From: an uncultured Brevinema sp.
Lineage (GTDB): Bacteria > Spirochaetota > Brevinematia > Brevinematales > Brevinemataceae
Direction of reading: 5' to 3'
Assembly: GCA_947040475.1 (NCBI GenBank)
Contig: CAMRBT010000001.1
Coordinates: 1-47,463 of the forward strand
Length of the DNA: 47,463 bases
Shown: positions 39,936 to 47,463 of the stretch, in pieces
Numbering within the stretch: position 1 is the first letter of the stretch
How the letters are laid out: each line of letters begins with the position of its first letter
Position numbers and translations under genes: made by a program
Notes under the pieces: generated by a model
Database searches by the model: none
Seen by the model: the letters and a program-made list of their open reading frames with translations, nothing else
What the model was told of the DNA's origin: nothing

Positions 39936-40394
39936 TTATTCAGCTTTTACAGTAGCTATGGGAACAAGATGTTCAAAAAAAACAGCCTCTTCGCTATTTT
40001 CTCCATTAGTAGTAGATATTAATAATACTCCTTCCTTCCCCATCGCTACATAGGTTTCAGGTCCTACCAATCGAAACAGTCCTTGATCTTCTAATTCTAA
40101 TCTTATAAACTGAGCTATGTGTTGTTCTACAGAGGGAGTAGTCTCTGTTGCTGGAACAAAAATTATATTAAGAGATCCGTCCCCTCTCATTTCTAATTCT
40201 GTTCCTTCTGCTACAGGACTCGTAAGATGCACACCAAACTCTCTTGTTATGAATCCTACTCCTGTTGTTTTACCTAAAGAATAACTGCCTGAAAGACCTC
40301 TCAGATATCCTTCTTCATCCAAATTAGGAGAACAACCCGTCATTCCCATCAAAATAGCAAGCACACAAACAAACTTCAACATTATATTTTTCAT
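39936..40394 (-). CDS. Small lipoprotein 1 of the cluster
   Basis: 152 residues, unknown function. Signal peptide with lipobox GMTG-Cys, then a short linker and GLSGSYSLGKTTGVGF, the Gly-x-Tyr motif shared by its neighbours. The mature domain looks beta-rich (LEMRGDGSLNIIFVP, FRLVGPETYVAMG) and could be a small barrel. The ATG at 40394 (GGAGAGA upstream) gives a proper signal peptide; the open frame extends 17 codons further. Probably co-transcribed with the lipoprotein gene at 40478. Confidence 0.75.
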   Translation of the reverse strand: MKNIMLKFVCVLAILMGMTGCSPNLDEEGYLRGLSGSYSLGKTTGVGFITREFGVHLTSPVAEGTELEMRGDGSLNIIFVPATETTPSVEQHIAQFIRLELEDQGLFRLVGPETYVAMGKEGVLLISTTNGENSEEAVFFEHLVPIATVKAE

Positions 40395-40477
40395 ATGATA
40401 TCTCTCCATATACATCAGTATAAGACAGTGGGGCATATTTGTCAATGTTCTCTATCATAGCCAATAGAATAATACTA

Positions 40478-40852
40478 TTAAGTTGTTTTCATTCCAAATA
40501 AAGTGATAGTCGTGAAATCAACTTCTTGATAGTTTGTACTACTATTACCCATATATAACATATCTGTTTGATAAAAAACAGGAACATATCCCACGCCATA
40601 ATTAGAGTCAATAATATAGTATGTCGCTTTATTTGGTGAAAAAACATGATGTAATTGATAAATCAAGTTTCCTTCTTGAGAGATATTTCCATAATGATCT
40701 ACGGTAGCCATATCTCCCGGCACTCTATAACTCTTATAAATTCCTTGTATATTATTAATATATTCTTTTTCTGCTGAAATAGAACAGGAAGAAATGATTA
40801 CAGATAGCATTGATAATATAAGAATAGTAAAAGATCTGATTATTATTTTCAT
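40478..40852 (-). CDS. Small lipoprotein 2 of the cluster
   Basis: 124 residues. Signal peptide and lipobox VIISS-Cys, then INNIQGIYKSYRVPG (Gly-x-Tyr motif) and later NKATYYIIDSNYGVG. No recognised domain. The pattern GxY ... Ala-x-Tyr-Tyr-Ile also appears in the lipoprotein at 44058, and a looser form at 41306, which suggests an old, strongly diverged gene family. It is divergent from the plus-strand members that follow. Confidence 0.72.
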   Translation of the reverse strand: MKIIIRSFTILILSMLSVIISSCSISAEKEYINNIQGIYKSYRVPGDMATVDHYGNISQEGNLIYQLHHVFSPNKATYYIIDSNYGVGYVPVFYQTDMLYMGNSSTNYQEVDFTTITLFGMKTT

Positions 40853-40973
40853 AAATTGTTTCTCCTAAATCTTCATAGTTATAATATAGAAATATTTATA
40901 AAAAAAATGAAATGAAATTAGACATTATATTTTAATAAGAGTATTTTTATATTATAAATGGGGGGGAGATCTT

Positions 40974-41309
40974 ATGAAATTAAAGATATTACTCGGACTT
41001 TTACTATTATGTGGGATTGGTATCAATTTTTCTTATCTATTCAATTCATCAAATCAAAATATTGAGGGAGTTTATCGTATTGCAAATACTCATAACGCTC
41101 TCACCATCACAGATTCAAAACAACTCGTCTATAATAATAAAATTATAGGTTCTTTTATCGCTCACAAAAACAATTTAGAAGTATATAAATTAGTGGACGA
41201 TAGATTTTTATATTTATCTTCAAAAAACAATACTAATATTCTTATTTCTAAGACCTACAAATGGAATCTTTATCCTCTTTATTTCCCTCTTCAAGGAGTC
41301 TTATTATGA
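40974..41309 (+). CDS. Small membrane-anchored or secreted protein of the lipoprotein cluster
   Basis: 111 residues. One N-terminal hydrophobic stretch (LLGLLLLCGIG) contains a Cys, but the residue before it is Leu, so a true lipobox is doubtful; a membrane anchor is as likely. NIEGVYRIANTHNALTI carries the family's Gly-x-Tyr motif. The rest is beta-rich (VYNNKIIGSFIAHKNNLEVYKL). It has a strong GGGGGGAG site, and its stop overlaps the start of the next gene (ATGA), so the two are translationally coupled. Confidence 0.65.
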   Translation: MKLKILLGLLLLCGIGINFSYLFNSSNQNIEGVYRIANTHNALTITDSKQLVYNNKIIGSFIAHKNNLEVYKLVDDRFLYLSSKNNTNILISKTYKWNLYPLYFPLQGVLL

Positions 41310-41659
41310 ATAAATCATTATTATTATCAACAATCTTATTTTTATTTTTAACATCTTGCAGTGGCGCTGCTCATCTTTTTAGAGAAAATGCTCAAGGAAC
41401 TTATCAATTATTATCAGATCCTTCTGTACAATTTTCTATAGATACTACGGGAAGTATGGCTGGAACTCCAGAAACACAAATGTTTTTTTATCAAGGTATA
41501 TCAGAAAGCGAAGCTATTTACACTAAAAAAGTTGATCGTATTAAACATTATGTACCTATTAGGCTAGATGGTCTTACTTTATATTATAATACTCCTCAAA
41601 AATCATCTCATAGTGTATCTTTTAACAACATGGTTCCTTATGCAAAAAAAATTTCCTAA
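41306..41659 (+). CDS. Small lipoprotein 3 of the cluster
   Basis: 117 residues. Lipobox FLTS-Cys18, then RENAQGTYQLLSDPSV with the Gly-x-Tyr motif and ISESEAIYTKKV. The start at 41306 overlaps the previous stop by 4 nt, with AAGGAG upstream; the open frame extends 15 codons earlier, but that would destroy the signal peptide. Function unknown; probably anchored to the inner or outer membrane. Confidence 0.72.
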   Translation: MNKSLLLSTILFLFLTSCSGAAHLFRENAQGTYQLLSDPSVQFSIDTTGSMAGTPETQMFFYQGISESEAIYTKKVDRIKHYVPIRLDGLTLYYNTPQKSSHSVSFNNMVPYAKKIS

Positions 41660-41694
41660 GTAATTATAAGATAACTAAAATTGGGGGAATTAAC

Positions 41695-42201
41695 ATGAAT
41701 CTATTTACTCATAAAAAAATTATTATTATCAGTGTTTCTATCATAATAAACGCTATTATCACCGCCTGTAGTGTAAACACAGACTCTATCAACCCAGAAG
41801 ATGAGGTTTATTTGTCCTTTGTTTTTGGGCAATATACCCTTAGTGAAGCTGGAGCTACTTTATTAAATACAGCAGACAATTATTTCGTTAATTCACCAAA
41901 TCCTTTATATAGTACAAAAGATGCATTTACGATGAATAATTTTGGATATGCTGATATTTATATAGGTGTCGCAAGGGTTACTCTTCAATTCCAACATGCT
42001 ATCGTAGATGATGCTAACTCAGCAGTATTTGAAGTTATCAATCCTAGCCCAGAAAATTCAGGTGCTCTCATTAAAAATAATAGATATCTAAAAATAAAAT
42101 TCGATAACAACACCAATCTCATATTTTCTTCTCAATATACTGACACTCCTCAAGATGCTGAAAAACTAAGCACAAGTCTCCTCTTCTCTACTCGATTATA
42201 A
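41695..42201 (+). CDS. Small lipoprotein 4 of the cluster
   Basis: 168 residues. The long N-terminal hydrophobic stretch ends in lipobox IITA-Cys25. VFGQYTLSEAGATLL has the Gly-x-Tyr motif. The mature part is Asn- and aromatic-rich and beta-like (NFGYADIYIGVARVTLQFQH). A GGGGGA site precedes the ATG. The last lipoprotein before flgJ; no terminator is visible in the short gap after it. Confidence 0.7.
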   Translation: MNLFTHKKIIIISVSIIINAIITACSVNTDSINPEDEVYLSFVFGQYTLSEAGATLLNTADNYFVNSPNPLYSTKDAFTMNNFGYADIYIGVARVTLQFQHAIVDDANSAVFEVINPSPENSGALIKNNRYLKIKFDNNTNLIFSSQYTDTPQDAEKLSTSLLFSTRL

Positions 42202-42333
42202 TAATAAAAACTTATATATTAACTATATTTTATTTTTTATAATTTACTCATGTATTTCTAAATAAATCCGAAACTATACTATGGTAACACTGATGTTATT
42301 TAGATAGAAATTTCTTTTTGAAAGAGGGAAAAC

Positions 42334-42675
42334 ATGCAAATAGTAGGTCAACAAGCGTCTTTAGCGATGAATAGAAGTCAAACTCATGAGTTTGCCCAGC
42401 TAAAAAACAAAGCTTTAGATGATAAAAAAATCAAAGAAGTATCTCAAGAATTTGAATCATTATTTATAGAAATGATGTTTAAAGAAATGAGAAAAACACT
42501 TGATAATAAAAGTTTGTCCGGAAAAGAATCTCCTGGACAAGAAATTTTTGGAGATATGCTCTACACAGAGTACGCAAAAAACACTTCTAAAATTGGTGGA
42601 TTCGGTCTTGCTCAAATGATAGAAAACTCCTTAAATCCTCAAATTCAAGAAAGATCTATTTATTCATATAAATAA
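42334..42675 (+). CDS. flgJ: Flagellar rod-binding protein FlgJ (N-terminal domain only)
   Basis: 113 residues matching the rod-binding domain: IKEVSQEFESLFIEMMFKEMRKTL, GQEIFGDMLYTEYAKN and GGFGLAQMI. FlgJ of E. coli has a second, peptidoglycan-hydrolase domain that is missing here, as in other spirochaetes and alphaproteobacteria. It caps or chaperones the flagellar rod in the periplasm. Its neighbour flaB3 starts about 110 nt downstream. GAGGG precedes the ATG. Confidence 0.88.
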   Translation: MQIVGQQASLAMNRSQTHEFAQLKNKALDDKKIKEVSQEFESLFIEMMFKEMRKTLDNKSLSGKESPGQEIFGDMLYTEYAKNTSKIGGFGLAQMIENSLNPQIQERSIYSYK

Positions 42676-42712
42676 AAAAAGGAAATGTTTTAAAAAATAA
42701 TTAAATAAAAGC

Positions 42713-42739
42713 TAATTATTTTTTAAATTGATCCGAAAA
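42713..42739 (+). promoter_or_regulatory. Sigma-28-like promoter of flaB3
   Basis: TAAT (42713-42716), a 15-bp gap, then TCCGAAAA (42732-42739): nine of twelve matches to TAAA-N15-GCCGATAA with correct spacing. About 40 nt of leader would follow. A related TCCGAAAC lies at 42267-42274 upstream of flgJ, without a convincing -35. Confidence 0.45.
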
Positions 42740-42788
42740 TTCATTAAGTGCAAGGAAGCACGGAATATGATACATCATGGAGGATGTT

Positions 42789-43661
42789 ATGGTTATTAAT
42801 AATAATATATCTGCGATTTTTGGAAATCGTCAGTTAGAAGTGCAAGGTCTTGCAAATTCTAAAACTATGGAGAAACTTTCTTCAGGTATGAGAATTAACA
42901 AAGCTGGAGACGATGCGTCTGGATTAGCTGTTTCTGAAAAAATGCGTGCACAGATCAAAGGTTTGAATCGTGCTAACATGAATACTCAAGATGGTGTTTC
43001 TTTCATTCAAACAACTGAAGGATACCTTGCTGAAACAACACAAATACTACAACGTGTTCGTGAACTAGCAATTCAATCTTCAAACGGAATTTACACAGAT
43101 GAAGATCGTGAATATATCCAAGTTGAAGTTTCACAAATGATCTCTGAATTAGATCGTATTTCTGAAGATGCTCAGTTCAACGGAATGAAGATGCTTACAG
43201 GAACATTCGAAAAAGCAACAGCTGAAAGACCAGCTCAAGCTTCTATGTGGATTCACCTCGGTGCTAACATGGACGAAAGAGTTCAAATAAACATTGGAAA
43301 TATGAATTCTCAAGCTTTGGGACTTAAATCACCTGTTGGAAACCCAATTACAGCGTCTTTTATTTCTTTAGGAACACAAAATTCTTCTAACGCTGCTATC
43401 GGTCTTGTTGACCAAGCATTACGTACTGTTAACTCACAAAGAGCTGATTTAGGTGCTTACCAAAACAGACTTGAATCTGCTACACGTTCTATCCAAATCG
43501 GATATGAAAATCTTCAAGGTGCAGAATCACGTATTCGTGATACTAACATGGCTAAAGAATCAAGCGTACACGCTAGAAACCAAGTCATGATGCAAGCTGC
43601 AAACGCTATGTTAGCACAAGCTAACCAACAGCCACAACTTGTACTAGGACTTTTGAGATAA
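42789..43661 (+). CDS. flaB: Flagellin FlaB (core filament), paralogue 3
   Basis: 290 residues. Start MVINNNISAIFGNRQ, then LSSGMRINKAGDDASGLAVS, NTQDGVSFIQTTEGYL, a short middle (ANMDERVQINIGNMNSQALGL) and ESRIRDTNMA...QPQLVLGLLR. Closest in layout to flaB1, without the insert of flaB2. The ATG at 42789 is chosen because GGAGG lies 5 bases before it; an ATG four codons earlier overlaps that site. It sits 25 kb from flaB1/flaB2, so the filament is assembled from products of two loci. Confidence 0.97.
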   Translation: MVINNNISAIFGNRQLEVQGLANSKTMEKLSSGMRINKAGDDASGLAVSEKMRAQIKGLNRANMNTQDGVSFIQTTEGYLAETTQILQRVRELAIQSSNGIYTDEDREYIQVEVSQMISELDRISEDAQFNGMKMLTGTFEKATAERPAQASMWIHLGANMDERVQINIGNMNSQALGLKSPVGNPITASFISLGTQNSSNAAIGLVDQALRTVNSQRADLGAYQNRLESATRSIQIGYENLQGAESRIRDTNMAKESSVHARNQVMMQAANAMLAQANQQPQLVLGLLR

Positions 43662-43677
43662 TATTATTTATTATATC

Positions 43678-43712
43678 AAAAAAACTCCTAACTTCGGTTA
43701 GGAGTTTTTTGA
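43678..43712 (+). terminator. Terminator after flaB3 with a UUCG tetraloop
   Basis: Perfect stem AACTCCTAAC / GTTAGGAGTT closed by TTCG, followed by TTTTTT. A very stable hairpin, fitting a highly expressed gene. Confidence 0.93.
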
Positions 43713-43749
43713 TTATATTCGTACATTAACACTCTATATCTGATTTCAC

Positions 43750-43778
43750 TTGATATTACACAAAAAATATAATATAGT
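43750..43778 (+). promoter_or_regulatory. Promoter-like element before the unannotated 43785-43990 transcript
   Basis: TTGATA at 43750-43755 and TATAGT at 43773-43778, 17 bp apart. Confidence 0.45.
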
Positions 43779-43784
43779 ATCGTA

Positions 43785-43990
43785 TGGGAGAATTTCAAAT
43801 GAAATCTATTAAAAATATAATTTATTAGAGGCTAGGTATCAATTATTCCTACTGACAGAAGAATCATCTTTGGAGTTCACAAGAACTCTCTGTATCTACC
43901 GCATCTAAAAAAGAGGTGCTATTTAAATAATTTTTAAAATAATAATATTATTCAAATCAAAAACACAGTTTATAAAGACTGTGTTTTTTA
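43785..43990 (+). ncRNA. Candidate small RNA or decayed small gene between flaB3 and a lipoprotein
   Basis: The stretch 43662-44057 (396 bases) has no intact gene but has its own promoter-like element and terminator. Between them are nested pairings: GAGTTC (43873-43878) / GAACTC (43883-43888) around ACAA, extended outward by ACAGA (43855-43859) / TCTGT (43889-43893). A ribosome site and ATG (43799) open a frame of only nine codons; continuing that frame meets a second stop nine codons later, then about 24 open codons. Either a ~205-nt structured RNA or a dead member of the lipoprotein family. Its terminator stem matches that of the next gene, which favours duplication. Confidence 0.3.
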
Positions 43991-43992
43991 TT
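43958..43992 (+). terminator. Terminator of the candidate small RNA
   Basis: Stem AAACACAGT / ACTGTGTTT with an 8-nt loop and T run. The stem is nearly the same as the one at 44406-44442. Confidence 0.85.
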
Positions 43993-44057
43993 GCCCTTTT
44001 TAAATAAAATCATTAGCTTTGATACACGACTTTATAAAAGTCTGAGAGAGGATTATT

Positions 44058-44390
44058 ATGAAATTTTTATTAATAGCACTATTGTTTTTGACTTCTTGTT
44101 CTACTGTATCTGAAGACGGATTTTTAAATCAAGTCATGGGAAAAATTGCTTACGATACAGACAGTATTATCACAAAAAGAGGAGAGTTTTCTAGTGATGG
44201 GAGAGAGTTTAACTTCGTAGGGGGCACTATTCCTATAAAAATATATAAAGCCAAAGATCAAAACACTGCCTATTATATAGAAAAAAAAACAGGTGTTACT
44301 ACACGATATAAATTTAGCATTAATGGTAATGAATTGACAATAGATGCAGAAAATGGACAGCCACCCAATACTCTATACCTAAATAACTAA
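44058..44390 (+). CDS. Small lipoprotein 5 of the cluster
   Basis: 110 residues. Lipobox FLTS-Cys14, identical in form to the lipoprotein at 41306. NQVMGKIAYDTDSII occupies the place of the family's Gly-x-Tyr motif. AKDQNTAYYIEKKTG resembles the NKATYYIID segment of the lipoprotein at 40478. Beta-rich, unknown function. AGAGAGG precedes the ATG. Alone between two similar terminators. Confidence 0.72.
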   Translation: MKFLLIALLFLTSCSTVSEDGFLNQVMGKIAYDTDSIITKRGEFSSDGREFNFVGGTIPIKIYKAKDQNTAYYIEKKTGVTTRYKFSINGNELTIDAENGQPPNTLYLNN

Positions 44391-44405
44391 GAATATCTCT
44401 TAAAA

Positions 44406-44442
44406 ATAAAAAACACAGCCCTTACAGACTGTGTTTTTTTTA
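44406..44442. terminator. Bidirectional terminator between lipoprotein 5 and bamA
   Basis: Stem AAACACAG / CTGTGTTT, 10-nt loop, A and T runs on either side. Confidence 0.85.
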
Positions 44443-44487
44443 TAATTATTTTAATTTTAGAGTAAAACTTTACTCAGACTAAGCCTG

Positions 44488-44532
44488 CCTAGAATAGACT
44501 TGTCTAGAATAGACTTGCTTAGAATAAGCCTT
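44488..44532 (-). repeat. Three 15-bp tandem repeats spanning the bamA stop codon
   Basis: Units start at 44488, 44503 and 44518; the first two differ at one base and the third is more diverged. Read on the coding strand, each unit contains Leu-Phe-stop in the same frame, so the BamA terminal codons have been copied twice downstream of the real stop. Confidence 0.75.
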
Positions 44533-46957
44533 GGATTGAGAATACAAATTCCCACCCTTCCCAGAAACTTGAATTATTAGCAAGTTGGAAGGAACCACCC
44601 ATCCATTCTACAGGTCTAGCTGCATAGAGTCGTATTGGTAATACAGGTAAGTTGATCGCTAAACCAACACCAAAACTCATAATATAATTAGGTCTTTTCC
44701 AAGAGAAATCTTCCCAGTCAGCAAAAACAGCACCATAGTCCCAGAATGCAACTGCTCCAACAAAGCTCCAAATAGGAATACGTGTTTCTATAGAGAAGTA
44801 TGAGGTACTTTCACCTTTATTTAAGTAATTTAACCAACCTCGCATCTTATAAACACCATCGAAATTCATTAAGTTGGCATCTCTATAAGAGAATTGTTGT
44901 CCAAATTGAGGAAATAAGAAAGCCATATCATAATGGAAGGCTATTGTTAATTCCCAGAATGGTTTAAGGTAATAATCAAAACTATAAGTCATATTAATAA
45001 AGTGAATATCTCCACCTAGGATACCACCAGAAAAAGATACAAATAAAGCTGTGTTTATCCCTTTAGTTGGCCATAGACCACCATCAGTATTATTAAATCG
45101 TAATGTGGTATAAATACTACTTTGTAATGTCCAACCCTGATTTCCATCTGCGATAGAATCAATAAGACTATCATCTATTTGCCAAATACCATCAAATTTT
45201 AGAGGTGTAGAGAAGTTTGCTAAATAATCTCTGAAGATATTAATCTCATAACCTAGATTAGCATTCCAATAAACAGCAAATTGAACACCAACAGCTAAAC
45301 CTATACGGAAACTCAATCTTGTATATTCGCTTTCAGATTCGTAACTATTTAATACGTCTTCTGGATTGTTTTCATAGTCAAAATCTGTTCCATCAATAAA
45401 TCCATCTCTATTTTCATCAGTAGGCATATCTATGTATTGATTGTTAAAAACACCAAGAATAAAACTTATAGAGAAAGGAGAGTTAAAAATAGCTGGTTCT
45501 GTAAAGGTGATTTCACCTAATTGTCTGTACTCACCGTATTCACCACGTATAGAAACTTGTAAGCCTCGTCCTAGAAGATTTTTTTCTGATAGTTTAATAC
45601 CAGCACTAAAACCACTAACCGTTCCATAACCAACAAGGAATTCTATCATCCCCGTTTGTTGTTCTGTAACTACAAAGTCCACATTCACTAAGCCCTCAGC
45701 ACTACCAGGAGAAGGCTCAACTCGAACATCTGAGAAGAATTGAGTTTGCATAATTCTGTTATAACTTTGTTCAAGCTTATTATTGACGTATAACTCGCCT
45801 TCTTTAATTTGAATATATCTTTTAATAACACTAGGTAGTGTTTTGGTGTTTCCACGAACATTTATATTTTCTATATGAGCACGAGAACCTTCAAAAACAA
45901 CAAAAGCTGTATCAATAATATTATCTGCTCTTTTTTCTTGTACGGCAGAGATATTTGCAAATAAATATCCTCTATCCGCATAACTTTTATAAATCGCAGC
46001 TCTATCTTGTTCAATTTTAGTTTTGTTATAAACATCACCTTTTTTGAGTGTTAGAAATTGAAATAATTCTTTATCTGAGAAAATAGTATTATTTTCAAAA
46101 GAAAAATCACCAACAGTATAAGGAAGACCTTCTATGATATCTATTCTTAATACAATACCACGTACTGTTTTAGTTATTTCACCTTTTTTATTTGTGGAAA
46201 CAATATCTTCGATATCCCAAGTATAATTAGGGATAGTCATATCCATATATCCATTTTCTTGATAAAAAGCTTGAATTATTTCTTTATCTATAGCAAATTC
46301 TTCTTCTTTAAGAACCCCACTACGAAAAATCCCTAGTTTCTTTTTGGTTTTCATGATGCCTTGAAGTTTGCTTGCTTTGAAAGAATCATTTCCTGTAAAA
46401 ATAATATCTCTAACAACAATTTTTGGACCTTCAGCAACTTCAAAAATCAGATCATATTGTCCCGGTAATTGTTTGATAGGTGCTAAACGATAAGCAACTT
46501 CTGATTCCAAATTACCTTCTTCTTCAAAATATTGTTTTAAGTCATAAACAGCAGCTCGAACAGCAGCCTCTCTAAAAGCCATCCCTTCTTTAAGATCGAT
46601 TTCATCTTTGAGCTTGCCCGCTTTAAAACGAGAAACACCCTCAAAGACGATTCTATCTATTAAGGATTCTTCTTTTACAATAAAGGTGATTACCACCCCT
46701 TCTCTTGTGTTGCTAATATCTACTGTTGCTGTTTGAAATCGTTGCATAGCGTACAGATCTTTTAGAGCAAAATTTAATTTCTCTGTAGTGAACGTATCTC
46801 CAGGTCTTAATTGAACAACATTGAGAACATCGTTTTCACTTGTTGCTTTAAGTCCCTGAAATCTGACTTCTGCTACTACTTTTGACATATCTTGAGCATT
46901 TAAATTAGTTGCAAATAAACAACTTAAGATTAAAAAAACTTTTGTAAAAAATTTCAA
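44519..46957 (-). CDS. bamA: Outer-membrane protein assembly factor BamA (Omp85)
   Basis: About 812 residues. Signal peptide, then five POTRA domains (~25-420; repeats such as VAEVRFQGLKATSENDVLN and AHIENINVRGNTKTLPSVIKRYI), then a 16-strand barrel. YKMRGWLNYLN is the VRGF/Y-type loop-6 motif and the protein ends in Phe (FSIQGLF), the beta-signal. It inserts beta-barrel proteins into the outer membrane. The TTG at 46957 is preferred: GGGAG lies 7 nt upstream and it gives a compact signal peptide, whereas the ATG at 46981 has no ribosome site. It has its own promoter downstream of the tamB-like gene. Confidence 0.95.
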   Translation of the reverse strand: MKFFTKVFLILSCLFATNLNAQDMSKVVAEVRFQGLKATSENDVLNVVQLRPGDTFTTEKLNFALKDLYAMQRFQTATVDISNTREGVVITFIVKEESLIDRIVFEGVSRFKAGKLKDEIDLKEGMAFREAAVRAAVYDLKQYFEEEGNLESEVAYRLAPIKQLPGQYDLIFEVAEGPKIVVRDIIFTGNDSFKASKLQGIMKTKKKLGIFRSGVLKEEEFAIDKEIIQAFYQENGYMDMTIPNYTWDIEDIVSTNKKGEITKTVRGIVLRIDIIEGLPYTVGDFSFENNTIFSDKELFQFLTLKKGDVYNKTKIEQDRAAIYKSYADRGYLFANISAVQEKRADNIIDTAFVVFEGSRAHIENINVRGNTKTLPSVIKRYIQIKEGELYVNNKLEQSYNRIMQTQFFSDVRVEPSPGSAEGLVNVDFVVTEQQTGMIEFLVGYGTVSGFSAGIKLSEKNLLGRGLQVSIRGEYGEYRQLGEITFTEPAIFNSPFSISFILGVFNNQYIDMPTDENRDGFIDGTDFDYENNPEDVLNSYESESEYTRLSFRIGLAVGVQFAVYWNANLGYEINIFRDYLANFSTPLKFDGIWQIDDSLIDSIADGNQGWTLQSSIYTTLRFNNTDGGLWPTKGINTALFVSFSGGILGGDIHFINMTYSFDYYLKPFWELTIAFHYDMAFLFPQFGQQFSYRDANLMNFDGVYKMRGWLNYLNKGESTSYFSIETRIPIWSFVGAVAFWDYGAVFADWEDFSWKRPNYIMSFGVGLAINLPVLPIRLYAARPVEWMGGSFQLANNSSFWEGWEFVFSIQGLF

Positions 46958-47051
46958 TAGAGATCTCCCAATTATATTCATGATTAAAAGCTAAAAAACA
47001 TAGCATTACATCATTAGAGCAGTAAAAATAGAAAATAGTTTATTTAATTAG

Positions 47052-47080
47052 TATACTATTTTTATGGGAAAATATCAAGT
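47052..47080 (-). promoter_or_regulatory. Promoter of bamA
   Basis: On the minus strand, TTGATA (47075-47080) and TATACT (47052-47057) exactly 17 bp apart. Confidence 0.7.
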
Positions 47081-47101
47081 ATCTTACGAAAATAAGGACC
47101 C

Positions 47102-47463
47102 TTAAAATCTTTTTTTAAGAGAAATTTCGCCCTTACCTTCTAATTCAGGAGCTGACTGAGCGCTCGGCACTACTTCTATTTGTGCATTTCCCCCTATACC
47201 ACCTTGCCAATTATAAGGTAGTACCCATGTCCATTCTGCACCAACTGTATGAATTTGATTTAAACTGCCTGAGTCTAAACTAGAGTTATCGGGGGATTCT
47301 AATCGTAGATTGTATTTTATTTGTACGCCTTGAATACCAGGTAAATATTGACCAACTTCTAATTCTGAACCGTGGAGAATACTCAATCCTGTTACTGCTC
47401 CTGAACCCGAACCCCCAGATACAGAACGTGTTAGATTTCCTAATACATCTGTTTTTATTTGGA
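47102..47463 (-). CDS. tamB: C-terminal end of a probable TamB-type envelope protein (cut by the window edge)
   Basis: The frame is open to the right edge, so only the last ~120 residues are seen. GLSILHGSELEVGQYLPGIQGVQIKYNLRLE resembles the end of TamB/DUF490 proteins (a GxxLxVGKYL-like motif followed by a barrel-like tail), and the protein ends LKKRF. TamB proteins span the periplasm as a lipid-conducting groove. The call rests mostly on position: tamB lies directly upstream of bamA in Treponema (TP0325-TP0326) and Borrelia (BB0794-BB0795). A Gly/Ser run (SGGSGSGA) is visible near the edge. Confidence 0.55.
   Translation of the reverse strand, partial: QIKTDVLGNLTRSVSGGSGSGAVTGLSILHGSELEVGQYLPGIQGVQIKYNLRLESPDNSSLDSGSLNQIHTVGAEWTWVLPYNWQGGIGGNAQIEVVPSAQSAPELEGKGEISLKKRF

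Noticed and set aside
40974..41309. Lipoprotein lipobox LLLLC in the 111-residue protein
   Set aside because: The residue before Cys is Leu, not Gly, Ala or Ser, and no polar segment follows; a membrane anchor is equally likely. Listed as uncertain and not counted as a lipoprotein.
42767..42799. A leader frame before flaB3 like those before flaB1 and flaB2
   Set aside because: The frame from 42767 runs past the flaB3 start without the ATGA overlap or the Ser-Arg-Arg codons, so the parallel does not hold.

Overview
The window is AT-rich bacterial chromosome (about two thirds A+T by eye) and almost certainly comes from a spirochaete. It carries three FlaB-type core flagellins, a short rod-binding FlgJ without a peptidoglycan hydrolase domain, many small lipoproteins, and a tamB-bamA pair in the order known from Treponema and Borrelia. 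The flagellins and overall gene set do not look like Borrelia or Leptospira; a Brachyspira- or Brevinema-like lineage is a guess. No tRNA, rRNA, CRISPR array, transposase or phage gene was seen.

Layout. (1) 1-8480: an amino-sugar uptake locus holding every PTS part: a IIC-IIB permease (5' end cut by the window), HPr, enzyme I and a stand-alone IIA. It also has a fused NagB-NagA protein, a NagB-like protein lacking catalytic residues, and a MATE exporter. (2) 8486-15290: a conserved-looking protein of unknown role, then a run murI - SurA-like - nusB - mazG - recG. (3) 15300-17605: flaB1 and flaB2. (4) 17630-24132: a dicarboxylate/amino-acid symporter, ileS-lspA, and a minus-strand group of a TPR/NHL/VWA protein, coaE and a SpoIID-like protein. 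(5) 26300-33315: two secreted proteins (one behind a good sigma-28-type promoter, one behind a near-consensus housekeeping promoter), glgB, two ferritin-like paralogues, and an arylsulfate sulfotransferase lipoprotein with a perfect LacI/CcpA-type palindrome upstream. (6) 33356-38393: an Rnf-like operon, rnfC - rnfD/G fusion - rnfE - rnfA - moxR. (7) 38560-44390: a zinc-ribbon-like protein, recO, a group of small diverged lipoproteins, flgJ and flaB3. (8) 44519-47463: bamA and the C-terminal end of a probable tamB.

How the genes work together. Region 1 can import and phosphorylate GlcNAc, deacetylate it and possibly deaminate it, feeding glycolysis or wall synthesis. MurI and the SpoIID-like protein belong to wall metabolism. 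LspA processes the lipoproteins and BamA/TamB build the outer membrane that holds some of them.

The strongest candidate for an undescribed system is the Rnf-like operon. Its gene order and membrane topology are Rnf, but by eye the usual covalent-flavin motifs (SGAT), the RnfA/RnfE cysteines, the GGAGFPT-type motif of RnfC and the whole RnfB subunit are absent, while both 4Fe-4S motifs of RnfC are intact. The second candidate is the NagB-NagA fusion next to a NagB-like pseudoenzyme; both have Gly in place of the catalytic Asp72 of E. coli NagB.
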